A DNA stretch of 64,000 bases from Leptolyngbya sp. Heron Island J. GTDB lineage: Bacteria > Cyanobacteriota > Cyanobacteriia > Phormidesmidales > Phormidesmidaceae. Of the stretch, positions 53,350 to 62,196 are shown piece by piece. The DNA lies in contig NZ_AWNH01000012.1 of the NCBI RefSeq assembly GCF_000482245.1, forward strand, positions 62,001 to 126,000, given 5' to 3'. Position numbers and translations under genes: made by a program. The first letter of the stretch is position 1, and each line of letters begins with the position of its first letter. A model generated the notes under the pieces. That model saw only the letters and a list, made by a program, of their open reading frames with translations. It was not told where the DNA came from and searched no databases.

Positions 53350-53522
53350 CCCAATGGACTGTCATAAAATTGAAATCCATGATTATTGTTCAACGTGATA
53401 TTCCCCTACTCGGCTTAGCTAGCGGCTACGCTATATTATCTATGGTGCAGGGGCTACATTTCTGTCTTCAATAGTTTTGGCATAGCCAGCGCTTTGTATT
53501 TAAACGCTTCAACAAGTCCATA

Positions 53523-53551
53523 ATGCCCTGGTTATGCCAGGGTATTTTTTT
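53523..53551 (+). terminator. Rho-independent terminator of the nitrile hydratase operon
   Basis: CCCTGG (53526-53531) pairs with CCAGGG (53537-53542) around TTATG; the stem can extend by three more pairs including one G-T. It is followed by TATTTTTTT. It lies 174 bases after the accessory gene stop. Confidence 0.8.
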
Positions 53552-53643
53552 ATGAACAGTTCTCTCCAAATTTAATTTTAGCTTAACTCTATGGGATTTA
53601 CATTAGCAGAACTACACTTAAAAAGTGGCGTTGCTGACAGGTA

Positions 53644-54462
53644 ATGAATTGGCATCTTGACCAAACTATAAAAACGAGTGCAGGGACTGTCGCAGCTGGC
53701 ACGGCAGGCCATGGACCCGATCTGATCTTGGCCCATGGATGGCCGTGGTCTTCATTTTCATGGCACCGTGTTATTCCACAACTTGCAGAACACTTTCGGG
53801 TTCATTGGTACGATATGCCCGGTTATGGACGTTCTGATAAAAATGATCAACAACCCACATCTCTGGATGTGCAGGGGCAAATATTTGCTGAAATGCTTGA
53901 CCATTGGCATCTGGAGCGTCCTCTAGTTATTGCCCATGATTTTGGCGGTGCGATAACCCTTCGAGCCCACCTGCTTCACAAATGTGATTTTGAACGATAC
54001 GCCCTGATGAATGTTGTTGCAATGCGCCCATGGGGGTCAGAGTTCTTTGAGCATGTTGGTCGTCATGTAGAGGCGTTTCTTGGATTACCTCCACATATCC
54101 ATAGGGCAGTTGTCGAGGCCTATATCAAAGGTGCAATTGTTGGCAATATTGAGCGTAAGGACTTTGACCAGCTTGTTAAGCCATGGCTTTCAGAAGATGG
54201 GCGTATTAGTTTCTATCGGCAGTTTGCACAGGCTGACGAGAAATATACCGCTGAAGTAGAACCCCTGTATAGCGATATTCGTTGTCCAGTAAAAATTCTC
54301 TGGGGCAAGAATGATCCATGGATTCCCCTTGAGCGTGGTAGGGCACTCCATGCACTGATTCCACAAGCCTCTTTTGAAGTTCTCAATAGTGTAGGTCATT
54401 TACCTCAATTAGAAGCTCCCGAACTTGTTTTAGAGCAGCTTATTGAGTTTCTGACAAACTAG
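53644..54462 (+). CDS. alpha/beta hydrolase, epoxide hydrolase / haloalkane dehalogenase-like
   Basis: 272-residue alpha/beta hydrolase. The oxyanion region is ILAHGWPWSS. The nucleophile elbow is AHDFGG, with Asp as nucleophile, as in epoxide hydrolases, haloalkane dehalogenases and fluoroacetate dehalogenases. The acid is Asp in KNDPWIP and the base His in GHLPQLEAP. The substrate cannot be told. It converges on the dehydrogenase gene and overlaps it by 23 bases at the 3' ends, which is unusual but the stops on both strands are clear. Confidence 0.85.
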   Translation: MNWHLDQTIKTSAGTVAAGTAGHGPDLILAHGWPWSSFSWHRVIPQLAEHFRVHWYDMPGYGRSDKNDQQPTSLDVQGQIFAEMLDHWHLERPLVIAHDFGGAITLRAHLLHKCDFERYALMNVVAMRPWGSEFFEHVGRHVEAFLGLPPHIHRAVVEAYIKGAIVGNIERKDFDQLVKPWLSEDGRISFYRQFAQADEKYTAEVEPLYSDIRCPVKILWGKNDPWIPLERGRALHALIPQASFEVLNSVGHLPQLEAPELVLEQLIEFLTN

Positions 54463-55366
54463 AGAGAATCTGGTGTTCGACAGTGGGATCTACCGAACAA
54501 GCATTAAACAGCTGCACTACTCCCGTGATGTTTTCATCACCATATCCCTGAGCGATCGCAGTTTGATAAACATCATAAACTGTCTGCGATGCTGGAGCTG
54601 AAGCCCCGACGGCTTGAGCTGTTTGCAGCACGTAGCGAAAATCCTTAACCACCAGCTCAATGGGAAACATAGGAGCATGACGATTGCTTACCATCAAACC
54701 ACCTGCCCCCTTCGCGGCTACACTGGTGACTGGTAATTCACCCAAACAGACCATGGCCTTTTCCGGAGAGATGCCACACTGGGACAACATTCCCAGCATC
54801 TCGGCTAAAGCGGCCACTTGAATACCAAATAGGGCATTGACCGCCAGTTTCATCGCCATCCCCTGACCGGTTGCTCCCACATGGTGAACGGTAGCAGCAC
54901 CTGCAGATAAAAGAACAGATTTAACCTGGGCTGCAGTTTCAGCGTTGCCGCCAACAAGGTAAATGAGTTTCCCGGCTTCGGCTTGGGGCCGCGAACCGAC
55001 TACAGGCGCATCGAGAAACGTAGCACCTTGGCTAGTGATAGTGGCAGCCAATTGTTGGGTCCACGTTACGCTCAAGGTACTAGACTCAATCGCAATCTTT
55101 TGGTCACTTAGCCCCAACACCGCCCCGTTCTCCGGATTTAACCAGATGTTACGTGAGCTGTCATCATCAGTCACCATACTGATCACAATATCGGCCTGTT
55201 CGGCGGCGGCTTTGGGAGTAGCTGCATAGACAGCTCCCTGATCAAGCAGGGATTTAAGCTTGTCTGCCGTGCGGTTATATACAATCAGCTCGTGCTGGGT
55301 CTGAAGCAGATTTTGAGCCATGCGATAGCCCATCGCTCCCGTACCTAGTAATGCAACTTTGGTCAT
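54440..55366 (-). CDS. 3-hydroxyisobutyrate dehydrogenase family oxidoreductase
   Basis: 308-residue NAD(P)-dependent beta-hydroxyacid dehydrogenase. The Rossmann start is KVALLGTGAMGYRMAQNLLQ. The substrate motif region is FLDAPVVGSRPQAEAGKLIY, and the catalytic Lys region is GQGMAMKLAVNALFG. Relatives act on hydroxyisobutyrate, tartronate semialdehyde or glyoxylate. GGAAGAACAATT precedes the ATG. It is divergent from a LysR gene 185 bases away, which probably controls it. Confidence 0.85.
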   Translation of the reverse strand: MTKVALLGTGAMGYRMAQNLLQTQHELIVYNRTADKLKSLLDQGAVYAATPKAAAEQADIVISMVTDDDSSRNIWLNPENGAVLGLSDQKIAIESSTLSVTWTQQLAATITSQGATFLDAPVVGSRPQAEAGKLIYLVGGNAETAAQVKSVLLSAGAATVHHVGATGQGMAMKLAVNALFGIQVAALAEMLGMLSQCGISPEKAMVCLGELPVTSVAAKGAGGLMVSNRHAPMFPIELVVKDFRYVLQTAQAVGASAPASQTVYDVYQTAIAQGYGDENITGVVQLFNACSVDPTVEHQILSSLSETQ

Positions 55367-55389
55367 AATTGTTCTTCCAGAATAGGTGG

Positions 55390-55406
55390 TGGTTCGCTAC
55401 GAACCA
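55390..55406. promoter_or_regulatory. candidate LysR operator dyad
   Basis: TGGTTCG-CTA-CGAACCA is a perfect 7-3-7 dyad, 24 bases upstream of the dehydrogenase start and 146 bases upstream of the LysR start. It sits in the shared divergent promoter region, where LysR proteins usually bind, although it is not in the classical T-N11-A form. Confidence 0.5.
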
Positions 55407-55551
55407 TGGCCTCACTCTATCGACTGCGCAGAATACAATAAAGACCAATCTACGAAAAACACTTTTGAATTTTTTGCATGAATTGCGATCACCTCAGATA
55501 AGATGACCGCTAGCCACTTTTCTTGCCGTCAATCAGTGCTGGACTTCAACG

Positions 55552-56463
55552 ATGGATATATCGGTTTTGCAGCTTTTTATTCAAGTAGTGAAGCAGAGAA
55601 GCTTTACCGCTGTGGCTCGCGATCGCGATCTTGATCCATCCTCAGTTTCCCGAGCGATTGCTGGTCTAGAAGCTGAACTCGGTGTACGGCTGTTTCAGCG
55701 CACTACCCGTCAGCTGTTTCCTACCGAGGCGGGTCAAACTTACTTTGAGCGCATTGAGCCTCTGCTAGAAGAGATGCAGCAGGCTATCGATGCCACCATT
55801 GATATCTCTGAAAAACCCAAGGGCACTCTCCGCGTTACCGCATCTGTTGCGTTTGGTCACCACTGCATTGTGCCATTGCTACCTGAATTCGCCAGTCGCT
55901 ATCCTAATCTCACAGTTGATTTATGGCTGACTGATGCGGTAGTCGATTTATTAACGAATCAAATTGATGTCGCTGTGCGGCTTGGCATTTTGTCTGACTC
56001 TACTCTGATGGCGCAACAGCTGATTCCCACCCATTATGCTGTCTGCGGAAGTCCGGCCTATCTCCAACGCTCAGGGCCACTCCAACAACCAACAGATTTA
56101 GCACACCACAACTGTTTGCGATTCCCACTAACCGGATTTCGAACGCGGTGGCTCTTTAAGGATAACAATGAACAGATCACGGAGGTACCTATTTCTGGAC
56201 ACACGATTATTTCAAGTGCGATCGCTTTAAAGCAATGTGCGATCGCAGGCATGGGATTAGCATTGCTACCCAATTGGTTGGTGGATGAGGATTTATGTTT
56301 TGGAACCCTCATTAACGTGTTTCCAGAGCACAAGGTAACCGCAACAGATTTTAATACCGCCGTCTGGTTAGTCTATCCATCTCGGGCGTATGTCCCGCTT
56401 AAGGTTCGAGTCTTTATCGATTTCCTAAAACAGGCTCTTTCGGCTAACTCATCCACGGTATAA
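55552..56463 (+). CDS. LysR-family transcriptional regulator
   Basis: 303-residue regulator. The winged-helix N-terminus is LQLFIQVVKQRSFTAVARDR, then SSVSRAIAGLEAELGVRLFQ and RTTRQLFPTEAG, as in the CrgA/TetR-independent LysR group. The rest is a substrate-binding fold (about 90-300), ending in LKVRVFIDFLKQAL. It is divergent from the dehydrogenase gene, so autoregulation and control of that gene are the likely jobs. A HIP1-like GCGATCGC lies in its N-terminal codons. Confidence 0.9.
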   Translation: MDISVLQLFIQVVKQRSFTAVARDRDLDPSSVSRAIAGLEAELGVRLFQRTTRQLFPTEAGQTYFERIEPLLEEMQQAIDATIDISEKPKGTLRVTASVAFGHHCIVPLLPEFASRYPNLTVDLWLTDAVVDLLTNQIDVAVRLGILSDSTLMAQQLIPTHYAVCGSPAYLQRSGPLQQPTDLAHHNCLRFPLTGFRTRWLFKDNNEQITEVPISGHTIISSAIALKQCAIAGMGLALLPNWLVDEDLCFGTLINVFPEHKVTATDFNTAVWLVYPSRAYVPLKVRVFIDFLKQALSANSSTV

Positions 56464-56505
56464 CGCCCTTAAAACACATTACTGACCAAAATGACTAAGT
56501 CCACC

Positions 56506-56787
56506 TTAAAGCCGTTTGGCAGCATGACCAATCATCCAAGGACGCCCACCTGTAGGGCTTTGAGCAATGGGTGTCGCTGGTTCGCCCTGACGCTTAACCA
56601 GTCGGGGTTCTAAAGAACTACTCATCCGACTTAAACTCCCTGTGCTGAGACTAATGTTAGGTGCTGTAAACACACGAGTTGCAATGACACCACAACTAGG
56701 GCAAGACAGTGGTGTTGTCACCTCAGCCATTTTTCGCCACACATCAAACGGCCCACAGTCAGCACACTTATAATCATAAAGCGGCAT
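56506..56787 (-). CDS. fmdB: FmdB-family zinc ribbon protein
   Basis: 93-residue protein starting MPLYDYKCADCG, with a second Cys pair in LSCPSCG about 20 residues later, the FmdB zinc ribbon. The rest is Ser/Arg-rich and less conserved. It is encoded 256 bases downstream of the formamidase gene on the same strand, the pairing found in formamide operons; FmdB is thought to act in regulation or enzyme assembly. AAAGGAG precedes the ATG. Confidence 0.85.
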   Translation of the reverse strand: MPLYDYKCADCGPFDVWRKMAEVTTPLSCPSCGVIATRVFTAPNISLSTGSLSRMSSSLEPRLVKRQGEPATPIAQSPTGGRPWMIGHAAKRL

Positions 56788-56967
56788 TTGTTTCGCTCCT
56801 TTAAGACTATTTTCTTGAAAAGACTCTACTGGTTAAATCTCTCTCGACCTTAATTTTAAAGGGATAAGGCTCACCCCCCCAAGTTTCGGGTTTGGAAGCT
56901 TGACAAGCTGTTAACTTCTTGATCAGAGAAGCCTTAGTACCCGATGGCAGAAATGTGGCAGCTATTT

Positions 56968-57016
56968 CATCCACCCATCGACTCATCCACATTGGATAGT
57001 GGGCAAACTTACGCCA
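56968..57016. repeat. dispersed repeat B, copy 2
   Basis: CATCCACCCATCGACTCATC followed by ATAGTGGGCAAACTTACGCCA, differing from copy 1 at 25964-26016 by a few bases. It sits between fmdB and fmdA. A 74-codon minus-strand frame crossing it has no ribosome binding site and is not annotated. Confidence 0.65.
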
Positions 57017-57043
57017 CAGAGTACTAAACACTTACACCAAATC

Positions 57044-58249
57044 CTAAACTGGCAAAATAGGCTGATCAAAGATCTCTGTCGGAATCGCCAACGTACAGCA
57101 GGCATTTGGAATATCCACAATGCCGCTTACCCGACCTTCTACGGGCGCACAGCTCAACAACAAATACGCCTGTTCACCCGTAAACCCAAACTTTTTGAGA
57201 TATTCAATCGCATTTAAACAGGCGCGACGATAGGCAATATGCACATCCATATAATACTGTTTGCCCGAATACTCATCCACAGAAATGCCTTCAAATACCA
57301 AATATTCTGAATAGTGAGGCTCTACTGGGCCTGGCTTAAAAATCGGGTTAATCATGCCGTACTTATCCATGCCACCCTTGATGATGTCCACATGCAGGTC
57401 GATAAACCCAGACATCTCAATCGCGCCACAAAACGAAATCTCTCCATCTCCTTGAGAAAAGTGAATATCTCCCATGGAGAGTTTAGCTCCTTCCACATAC
57501 ACCGGAAAGTAAATGCGGGTTCCCCTGGAGAGATTTTTGATATCGCAGTTGCCGCCATGCTCTCGGGGTGGCACCGTGCGGGCTGCTTCGGCAGCAATTC
57601 GGTCAAAGTCTGAGGCGGGCACCTGACCCAAAATGGCATTGTTGGGATTCGGTAAAGCAGCCAACACTGGCTGATCTCCCGACAGTCCTGACCCATAGGT
57701 GCGCAAATCAGGCGCAGTATTCACCAATTCCGCTTCGCGTTTATTCCACTGGGCTAACAACTCATGGGACGGCGCACAGCCGATTAATCCTGGATGGGTA
57801 ATGCCAGCAAATTTTACCCCTGGGATATGGCGAGATGAGGTGTAAATCCCTTGAAAATCCCAAATAGCCTTAGCCGCTTCAGGATAATGATTGGTTAGAA
57901 ACCCGCCACCATTATTTCTAGCAAAAATGCCGGTAAAGCCCCATTCATCTCCTTGCAGTGCCCCAATGTCGACTAAATCCACCACCAGGATATCTCCTGG
58001 TTCTGCGCCATTGACCCAAATCGGTCCGCTAAGCACGTGGACAACTGTCAGATCAACATCTCGAATATCGTCAGGACTGTCATTATCTTTAATTTGACCG
58101 TCGGTCCAGTCTTTGCACTCAATCCTAAAAACATCACCTGGATTCACGGAAACAACGGCTGGAATGTCTGGATGCCAGCGATTGTGACCCGGTAATTCCT
58201 GCTCTGACATGGGTTTTGTCAGGTCTACCTTAAACAATGTTTGAGGCAT
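57044..58249 (-). CDS. fmdA: formamidase / acetamidase (FmdA family)
   Basis: 401-residue amidase that hydrolyses formamide or short amides to ammonia and acid. Recognisable segments: PQTLFKVDLTKPMSEQELPG at the start, GDVFRIECKDWTDGQ near 40, the GHSPxxxx-like ITHPGLIGCAPSHEL near 155, HGGNCDIKNLSRG near 240, GDIHFSQGDGEISFCGAIEM near 265 and a C-terminal GIVDIPNACCTLAIP. Length and motifs are standard. In this region it would take amides produced by the nitrile hydratase. GGGGAG lies before the ATG. Confidence 0.93.
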   Translation of the reverse strand: MPQTLFKVDLTKPMSEQELPGHNRWHPDIPAVVSVNPGDVFRIECKDWTDGQIKDNDSPDDIRDVDLTVVHVLSGPIWVNGAEPGDILVVDLVDIGALQGDEWGFTGIFARNNGGGFLTNHYPEAAKAIWDFQGIYTSSRHIPGVKFAGITHPGLIGCAPSHELLAQWNKREAELVNTAPDLRTYGSGLSGDQPVLAALPNPNNAILGQVPASDFDRIAAEAARTVPPREHGGNCDIKNLSRGTRIYFPVYVEGAKLSMGDIHFSQGDGEISFCGAIEMSGFIDLHVDIIKGGMDKYGMINPIFKPGPVEPHYSEYLVFEGISVDEYSGKQYYMDVHIAYRRACLNAIEYLKKFGFTGEQAYLLLSCAPVEGRVSGIVDIPNACCTLAIPTEIFDQPILPV

Positions 58250-58532
58250 GTTGTTGACTCCCCTGATGTGAAGTGGGCTTAAGTTGTTGTCTCGTTAGCT
58301 GAAAGGCTAACTTCTCCTAGTGTTTAATTTGTGGTGTTCTAATGGAGATGACATGATCTGACCGTAGCTTTTATTGTTTAGCTCAGTATGTAACATTGGC
58401 TACGGGATAAGGGATTGATCTATTACGTTTCTAGTTCAAATATTGAGCTGTTTTAAGAGGTGTGTTGCAAATACATCAGGGCTGATCGAAACCAATATAC
58501 TCTTTTAGCGTTTTGATATGAGCAAAGCAGCA

Positions 58533-59696
58533 TTAGCCCAGTGATTGGAGCACAGCAAAATGACCGCGAGTGCGCCAATCATCAAATTTTGCGGCGGCTG
58601 TCTCGGCAATTGATTTATCAATTCCAACCAGCGCATCAGATTTGAGTACTCTTAATGCCAGGGATTTGAAAGGAACGCCACAAGTGGCAATTTCAACGGG
58701 GGTATCCATTGGCCATTGGCGATCTTGTACAAATCGACGATAGTTGAGATCACCTTTTGAAATAACGCTAATTGAGTTACTCAGGGTATTGCTTAGATTT
58801 TTATCCAACCCATTGAAATGTCTGGGTTCACCCCAATCTGCTTCAGCCTGGATGATCAGTCGATCACAGCCAATAGCGGCTCTAAGTCGTTGTCCCATCA
58901 AGCTAACATTTTCAAAGAGATTCTCATCAACAAAACAATTAATGGTTTCCTCTACATCAATGGAGAGAGCATCGGAAACAAACATCGGCCATGGTTTCAC
59001 ATGAATGATTATCCGAATATTATTGAATAATTTGAGTAGGGCGTCGACCATGACTAGATCCCAACAGAGTTCATGCCCGGCATTATCAGCAATGAGATAA
59101 ATGTCTCCTTGAACAGTAGACTGTTCTAAACAGGACATAAACGCGTCACTTTCGTCGAGCAACACACGATCATTCCATAGATTGGCATCACTTCGTGAGG
59201 TGATTAGTTGACTGTAGTCTGCCTCATTGGCAAATAATGAACAACGAATGGTTGCCCCGAGTAAATCTGTATCAGAGAGCTGCAAAATTTTTTCTAACCC
59301 AGAGTCAAGAACTGGAATTGCCTCGGCTAGTGCCATTTGACGAGTCGGCCAAAAGACATCAACGCCATTATCAAAATATCCAGCAATAGAATTTAACCCA
59401 TGATAGAAGAGAAATTCTAAATCGAAAAATGGTAGATCGTTCCAGGTTAAACCATTTAGTTTATCGAGATAGACCTGCCAATAAGCTGTAGGGTGAGCAA
59501 AGTTGTTTGTATCGATGGGGCTTCCTGAAATAATAGATTGAAGCATTCTTTGGGCAGCTTCTAATTGCTCATGAGCTTGGAATTGTTTTTCAATAGTGGA
59601 CAAGATCTTGGGTAGACGACGAGTAATTGTATAATCTACAAAACCTTTCCCGTGAATACGTTTGATAACAGCAGGATGATTGTTAGATGTGCTCAT
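58533..59696 (-). CDS. ARMT1/DUF89-like damage-control phosphatase
   Basis: 387-residue protein with the DUF89/ARMT1 pattern: LPFFDLEFLFYHGLNSIAGY near residue 85, DESDAFMSCLEQ near 180, and the metal-binding YLIADNAGHELCWDLVMVDA near 205. Later segments IIHVKPWPMFVSDALSIDVE and QAEADWGEPRHFNGL complete the fold. Members remove phosphate from damaged sugar phosphates, or act as methyltransferase-like proteins as first suggested for human ARMT1. It is isolated on the minus strand, with a repeat-bearing intergenic stretch upstream. Confidence 0.82.
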   Translation of the reverse strand: MSTSNNHPAVIKRIHGKGFVDYTITRRLPKILSTIEKQFQAHEQLEAAQRMLQSIISGSPIDTNNFAHPTAYWQVYLDKLNGLTWNDLPFFDLEFLFYHGLNSIAGYFDNGVDVFWPTRQMALAEAIPVLDSGLEKILQLSDTDLLGATIRCSLFANEADYSQLITSRSDANLWNDRVLLDESDAFMSCLEQSTVQGDIYLIADNAGHELCWDLVMVDALLKLFNNIRIIIHVKPWPMFVSDALSIDVEETINCFVDENLFENVSLMGQRLRAAIGCDRLIIQAEADWGEPRHFNGLDKNLSNTLSNSISVISKGDLNYRRFVQDRQWPMDTPVEIATCGVPFKSLALRVLKSDALVGIDKSIAETAAAKFDDWRTRGHFAVLQSLG

Positions 59697-59709
59697 AGTT
59701 AGGGGATAG

Positions 59710-59772
59710 CAGGGTGGGCAAATCTTTACAGATATCTATTGTGCTCTATTGATTTTTTAATTGCCCACCCTG
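59710..59772. repeat. inverted repeat with GGGTGGGCA core
   Basis: CAGGGTGGGCAA (59710-59721) and its exact reverse complement TTGCCCACCCTG (59761-59772) flank 39 bases of AT-rich sequence. The core is shared with the palindrome inside the second A domain (40107-40133). Confidence 0.7.
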
Positions 59773-60031
59773 ATCGATGCTGAACACCATTAACGGATCA
59801 TTTGTGCCATTGTAGTGGCCGGAAAAAATCTCGGCTTATCAGATAACAGATCGAATTGCCCTTGGAGGGCTAGCACCATCGGCAATCGCTGCTATTACCT
59901 GCTGATATAACCGTGGCATAACAACATCGGAGAAAAACTGACTAGAATCGGTCTGGATATATCCCTCAAGGGATAACTTTATCCCCTCCTGGGAGGAGCA
60001 ACGGGGTGGGTTGACCGATGGTGCTAGGTTG

Positions 60032-60115
60032 CGTCATCAAAAGATTATGTGACAAAGCTCTTGCAGCGATCAATAGGTCATAAGTCCCGATTGGTTGGCC
60101 CTGAGCTTTCAAATT
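60032..60115 (-). pseudogene. vapC (PIN-domain toxin) 3' remnant
   Basis: The minus strand reads LKAQGQPIGTYDLLIAARAL followed by SHNLLMT, which is the conserved end of VapC toxins (aspartates in the active site and the AAxAL helix). The N-terminal half is missing and the expected end, with a following Asn-rich strand and Trp, has been lost to other sequence. No vapB partner is visible. A degenerate leftover of a toxin-antitoxin pair. Confidence 0.6.
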
Positions 60116-60116
60116 A

Positions 60117-60614
60117 CTAATCCCCTTCATTATTTGCCGAAATGGTGCCATGTATTTTGGTTTGAGAAGGGATATCCTCTCTCATCTTGAGCCAAGCATT
60201 CAAATCTTCCTGAAGAATTTCATTCAGATCTTCCATAAATATAGCTAGTTTTTGTTCGTTAATTTCACATTCTTCTCTACCTCTAATGTAAAATTCAGAA
60301 ATCCTTTTTAAATATAATAGACGGGAAAGAGTAACTGTTCTTCTTATCCAAAGACCTCGATAATCATAAAAGGCATCTACAGCATTTAACAACGTAATAG
60401 ATGCCCCAAGAATAAGAGCCATATTCTTGAATAATTTGGTCTGACTTTCATTAGTATTTAAGCCAAGCAGCACCGTTATAGCTGCTGCAAAAGCAACAGC
60501 TGTTATTTTGAGTCTAAAGGCCTTTGATTTTTCCTCTTTTCGTTTTTTAGCATTTCTCTGAATTTGGGTATCTAGCTCATCTTGGAAAAATTTCAGTCTT
60601 TCACTAACATTCAT
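60117..60614 (-). CDS. DUF4231/SLATT-like membrane protein
   Basis: 165-residue protein. A charged helix (RLKFFQDELDTQIQRNAKKR) leads to two membrane segments (AVAFAAAITVLLGLN and MALILGASITLLNAVDAFYD), followed by a long charged helical tail with YRGLWIRRTVTLSRLLYLKR. Such DUF4231/SLATT proteins are predicted pore-forming effectors in conflict systems, often partnered by nucleotide-signalling genes. No such partner is next to it; the vapC remnant lies directly downstream. Confidence 0.75.
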   Translation of the reverse strand: MNVSERLKFFQDELDTQIQRNAKKRKEEKSKAFRLKITAVAFAAAITVLLGLNTNESQTKLFKNMALILGASITLLNAVDAFYDYRGLWIRRTVTLSRLLYLKRISEFYIRGREECEINEQKLAIFMEDLNEILQEDLNAWLKMREDIPSQTKIHGTISANNEGD

Positions 60615-60791
60615 TTTCGAGGGACTTATAAAGTGGTCATACCAAATTTAATCAAATCACCCTAGTTTTTGAAACTTCTATCCAAATTTGTCCACAAACC
60701 CACTTCTCCGATTTTGCAACGCAATCTCCTAACTGACAACAATTACTGACGACGATAGAGTTCGACTTCATTAGCAAGAATGCGGAATCAC

Positions 60792-61615
60792 TTACAAAAC
60801 AATTGCCATCCCATCTGCTCGTGGCTCCGACCCCGCCACTAAAACACCATTCTCTAATCGCAAAATCATTTGTCCTTTGCCAAACATTTCTGGGTTTGCA
60901 ACAATTTGCACATCATGCCCTAGATCGCTTAACCCCAAGGCCACATGTCGCGCCACTGTTTGCTCTAAAAACACTCGATTACCTCGATCAAATCGCCAGC
61001 GGGGTGCATCTAACGCTGCCTGAGGGTTGAGCCCCCGATCGACTAAATTTGAAACTACTTGTAAATGTCCCTAGGGCTGCATTGATGCTCCCATCCCTCC
61101 AAAGGGACCTAATGGCTGGCCATCGCGCCTGAGAAAACCTGGAATAATGGTATGCAATGGACGTTTTCCAGGCGCGATCGCATTTGGATGCTCATCGTCT
61201 ATTGCAAATCCAGCGCCTCGATTTTGCAATGCAATCCCAGTGCCAAGAATGGCAATGCCGCTGCCAAATCCCATAAAGTTTGACTGGATAAACGACACCA
61301 TTAGCTCATTATCTGCGGCGGCTAAATACACGGTGCCACCTTTGGGTAATCCGGATTCAGCTAAAGGGATAGCGCGATCGCTAATCAGCCCTCGACGCTG
61401 CTCTGCATAGGCTTTATCCAACAACGCGGCTGTTGTTACATCCATGGTGCTTGGATCGGCGGCATAGCGATGGGCATCGGCAAAGGCCAGCTTCATCGCT
61501 TCAATCTGTGGATGATAGTTGGCAACGGAGTCTCGGGGCTCAGACGAGAGGAGGGGTAGGAGTAGGCGGTTAGATCGAATGGTTGCATGATTGGGGTAAG
61601 CGTCTTTTGTTGCAT
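60792..61615 (-). pseudogene. ggt: gamma-glutamyltransferase gene, decayed
   Basis: The minus strand starts with a normal GGT N-terminus (MQPFDLTAYSYPSSR at 61588, or ATG 61615), then jumps, in another frame, to the middle of the enzyme (IEAMKLAFADAHRYAADPST), continues through GGTVYLAAADNELMVSFIQS and GGMGASMQP, meets a TAG at 61071-61073 where relatives have Gln, and goes on in the same frame (GHLQVVSNLVDRGLNPQAAL) to the end MAIVL. It therefore has a large internal deletion with frame change and a nonsense mutation. The normal protein is over 500 residues; about 260 codons remain. Confidence 0.88.
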
Positions 61616-61687
61616 AGTACCTAATGGGTTAACAGGTCACAGTGTGCCAATGTCTACAATAGTCAAAAGATGGTTAGAAAATGAGAT

Positions 61688-62077
61688 ATGTCAGCTACCG
61701 ATCGCAACCAAATCCAAAAAATATTTGAAGAAACCTACCCAAATAACGTCAGAGCTAAAGATCCCCAGGTCTATGCGGCTCTGTTTACTAAAGCTGCTTT
61801 GCAAATGCCGCCTGACGTGCCTGATCATTATGGTCAAGATGAGATCGCAACCGGATTTGCACAACAGATTGCCGACAAAGATCTTGATCCCACGCTGACT
61901 GCTGAAGAGATAGAGATCATGGGCGACTATGGCTATGTGACTGGTATCGCTATGATTGTTGTTCATCCCCATGATGGGAGTTCATCAATGCAGCTTAAAT
62001 TTCGCGGGGTTTGGTTGATGAAAAAAGAAGAGGGAGAGTGGAGGATTGATCGTCAGATTTGGAATGCAAAACCCTAG
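61688..62077 (+). CDS. NTF2/SnoaL-like protein (SgcJ/DUF4440 type)
   Basis: 129-residue protein with the cone-shaped NTF2-like pattern: an N-terminal helix (IQKIFEETYPNNVRAKDPQV), YAALFTKAALQMPPDVPDHY, then strands ending in GEWRIDRQIWNAKP. Members include steroid isomerases, small cyclases and ketoreductase helpers, and most have no known activity. No catalytic residues can be named by eye. It stands alone on the plus strand, 73 bases from the pseudogene. Confidence 0.75.
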   Translation: MSATDRNQIQKIFEETYPNNVRAKDPQVYAALFTKAALQMPPDVPDHYGQDEIATGFAQQIADKDLDPTLTAEEIEIMGDYGYVTGIAMIVVHPHDGSSSMQLKFRGVWLMKKEEGEWRIDRQIWNAKP

Positions 62078-62110
62078 GGGATTGTTGATGTAGGGTGAAA
62101 AGGTTAAGCT

Positions 62111-62195
62111 CCCGCGCTTAAATCATTCCCCGTTACCCCATCACTCATCCACCCATCCACAGCCTCAACCTGGGACTTTATTTGTGTGCAATCTC
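62111..62195. repeat. dispersed repeat A, copy 2 (decayed inverted ends)
   Basis: CCCGCGCTTAAATCATTCCC opens the copy, the interior CGTTACCCCATCACTCATCC matches copy 1 at 12785-12870, and the closing arm TGGGACTTTATTTGTGTGCA is diverged, so the long stem of copy 1 is broken here. It lies between the NTF2-like and ATP-grasp genes, which converge. Confidence 0.75.
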
Positions 62196-62196
62196 C

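Noticed and set aside
56807-57031. 74-codon minus-strand frame between fmdB and fmdA
   Set aside because: It is partly made of dispersed repeat B and has no start signal.
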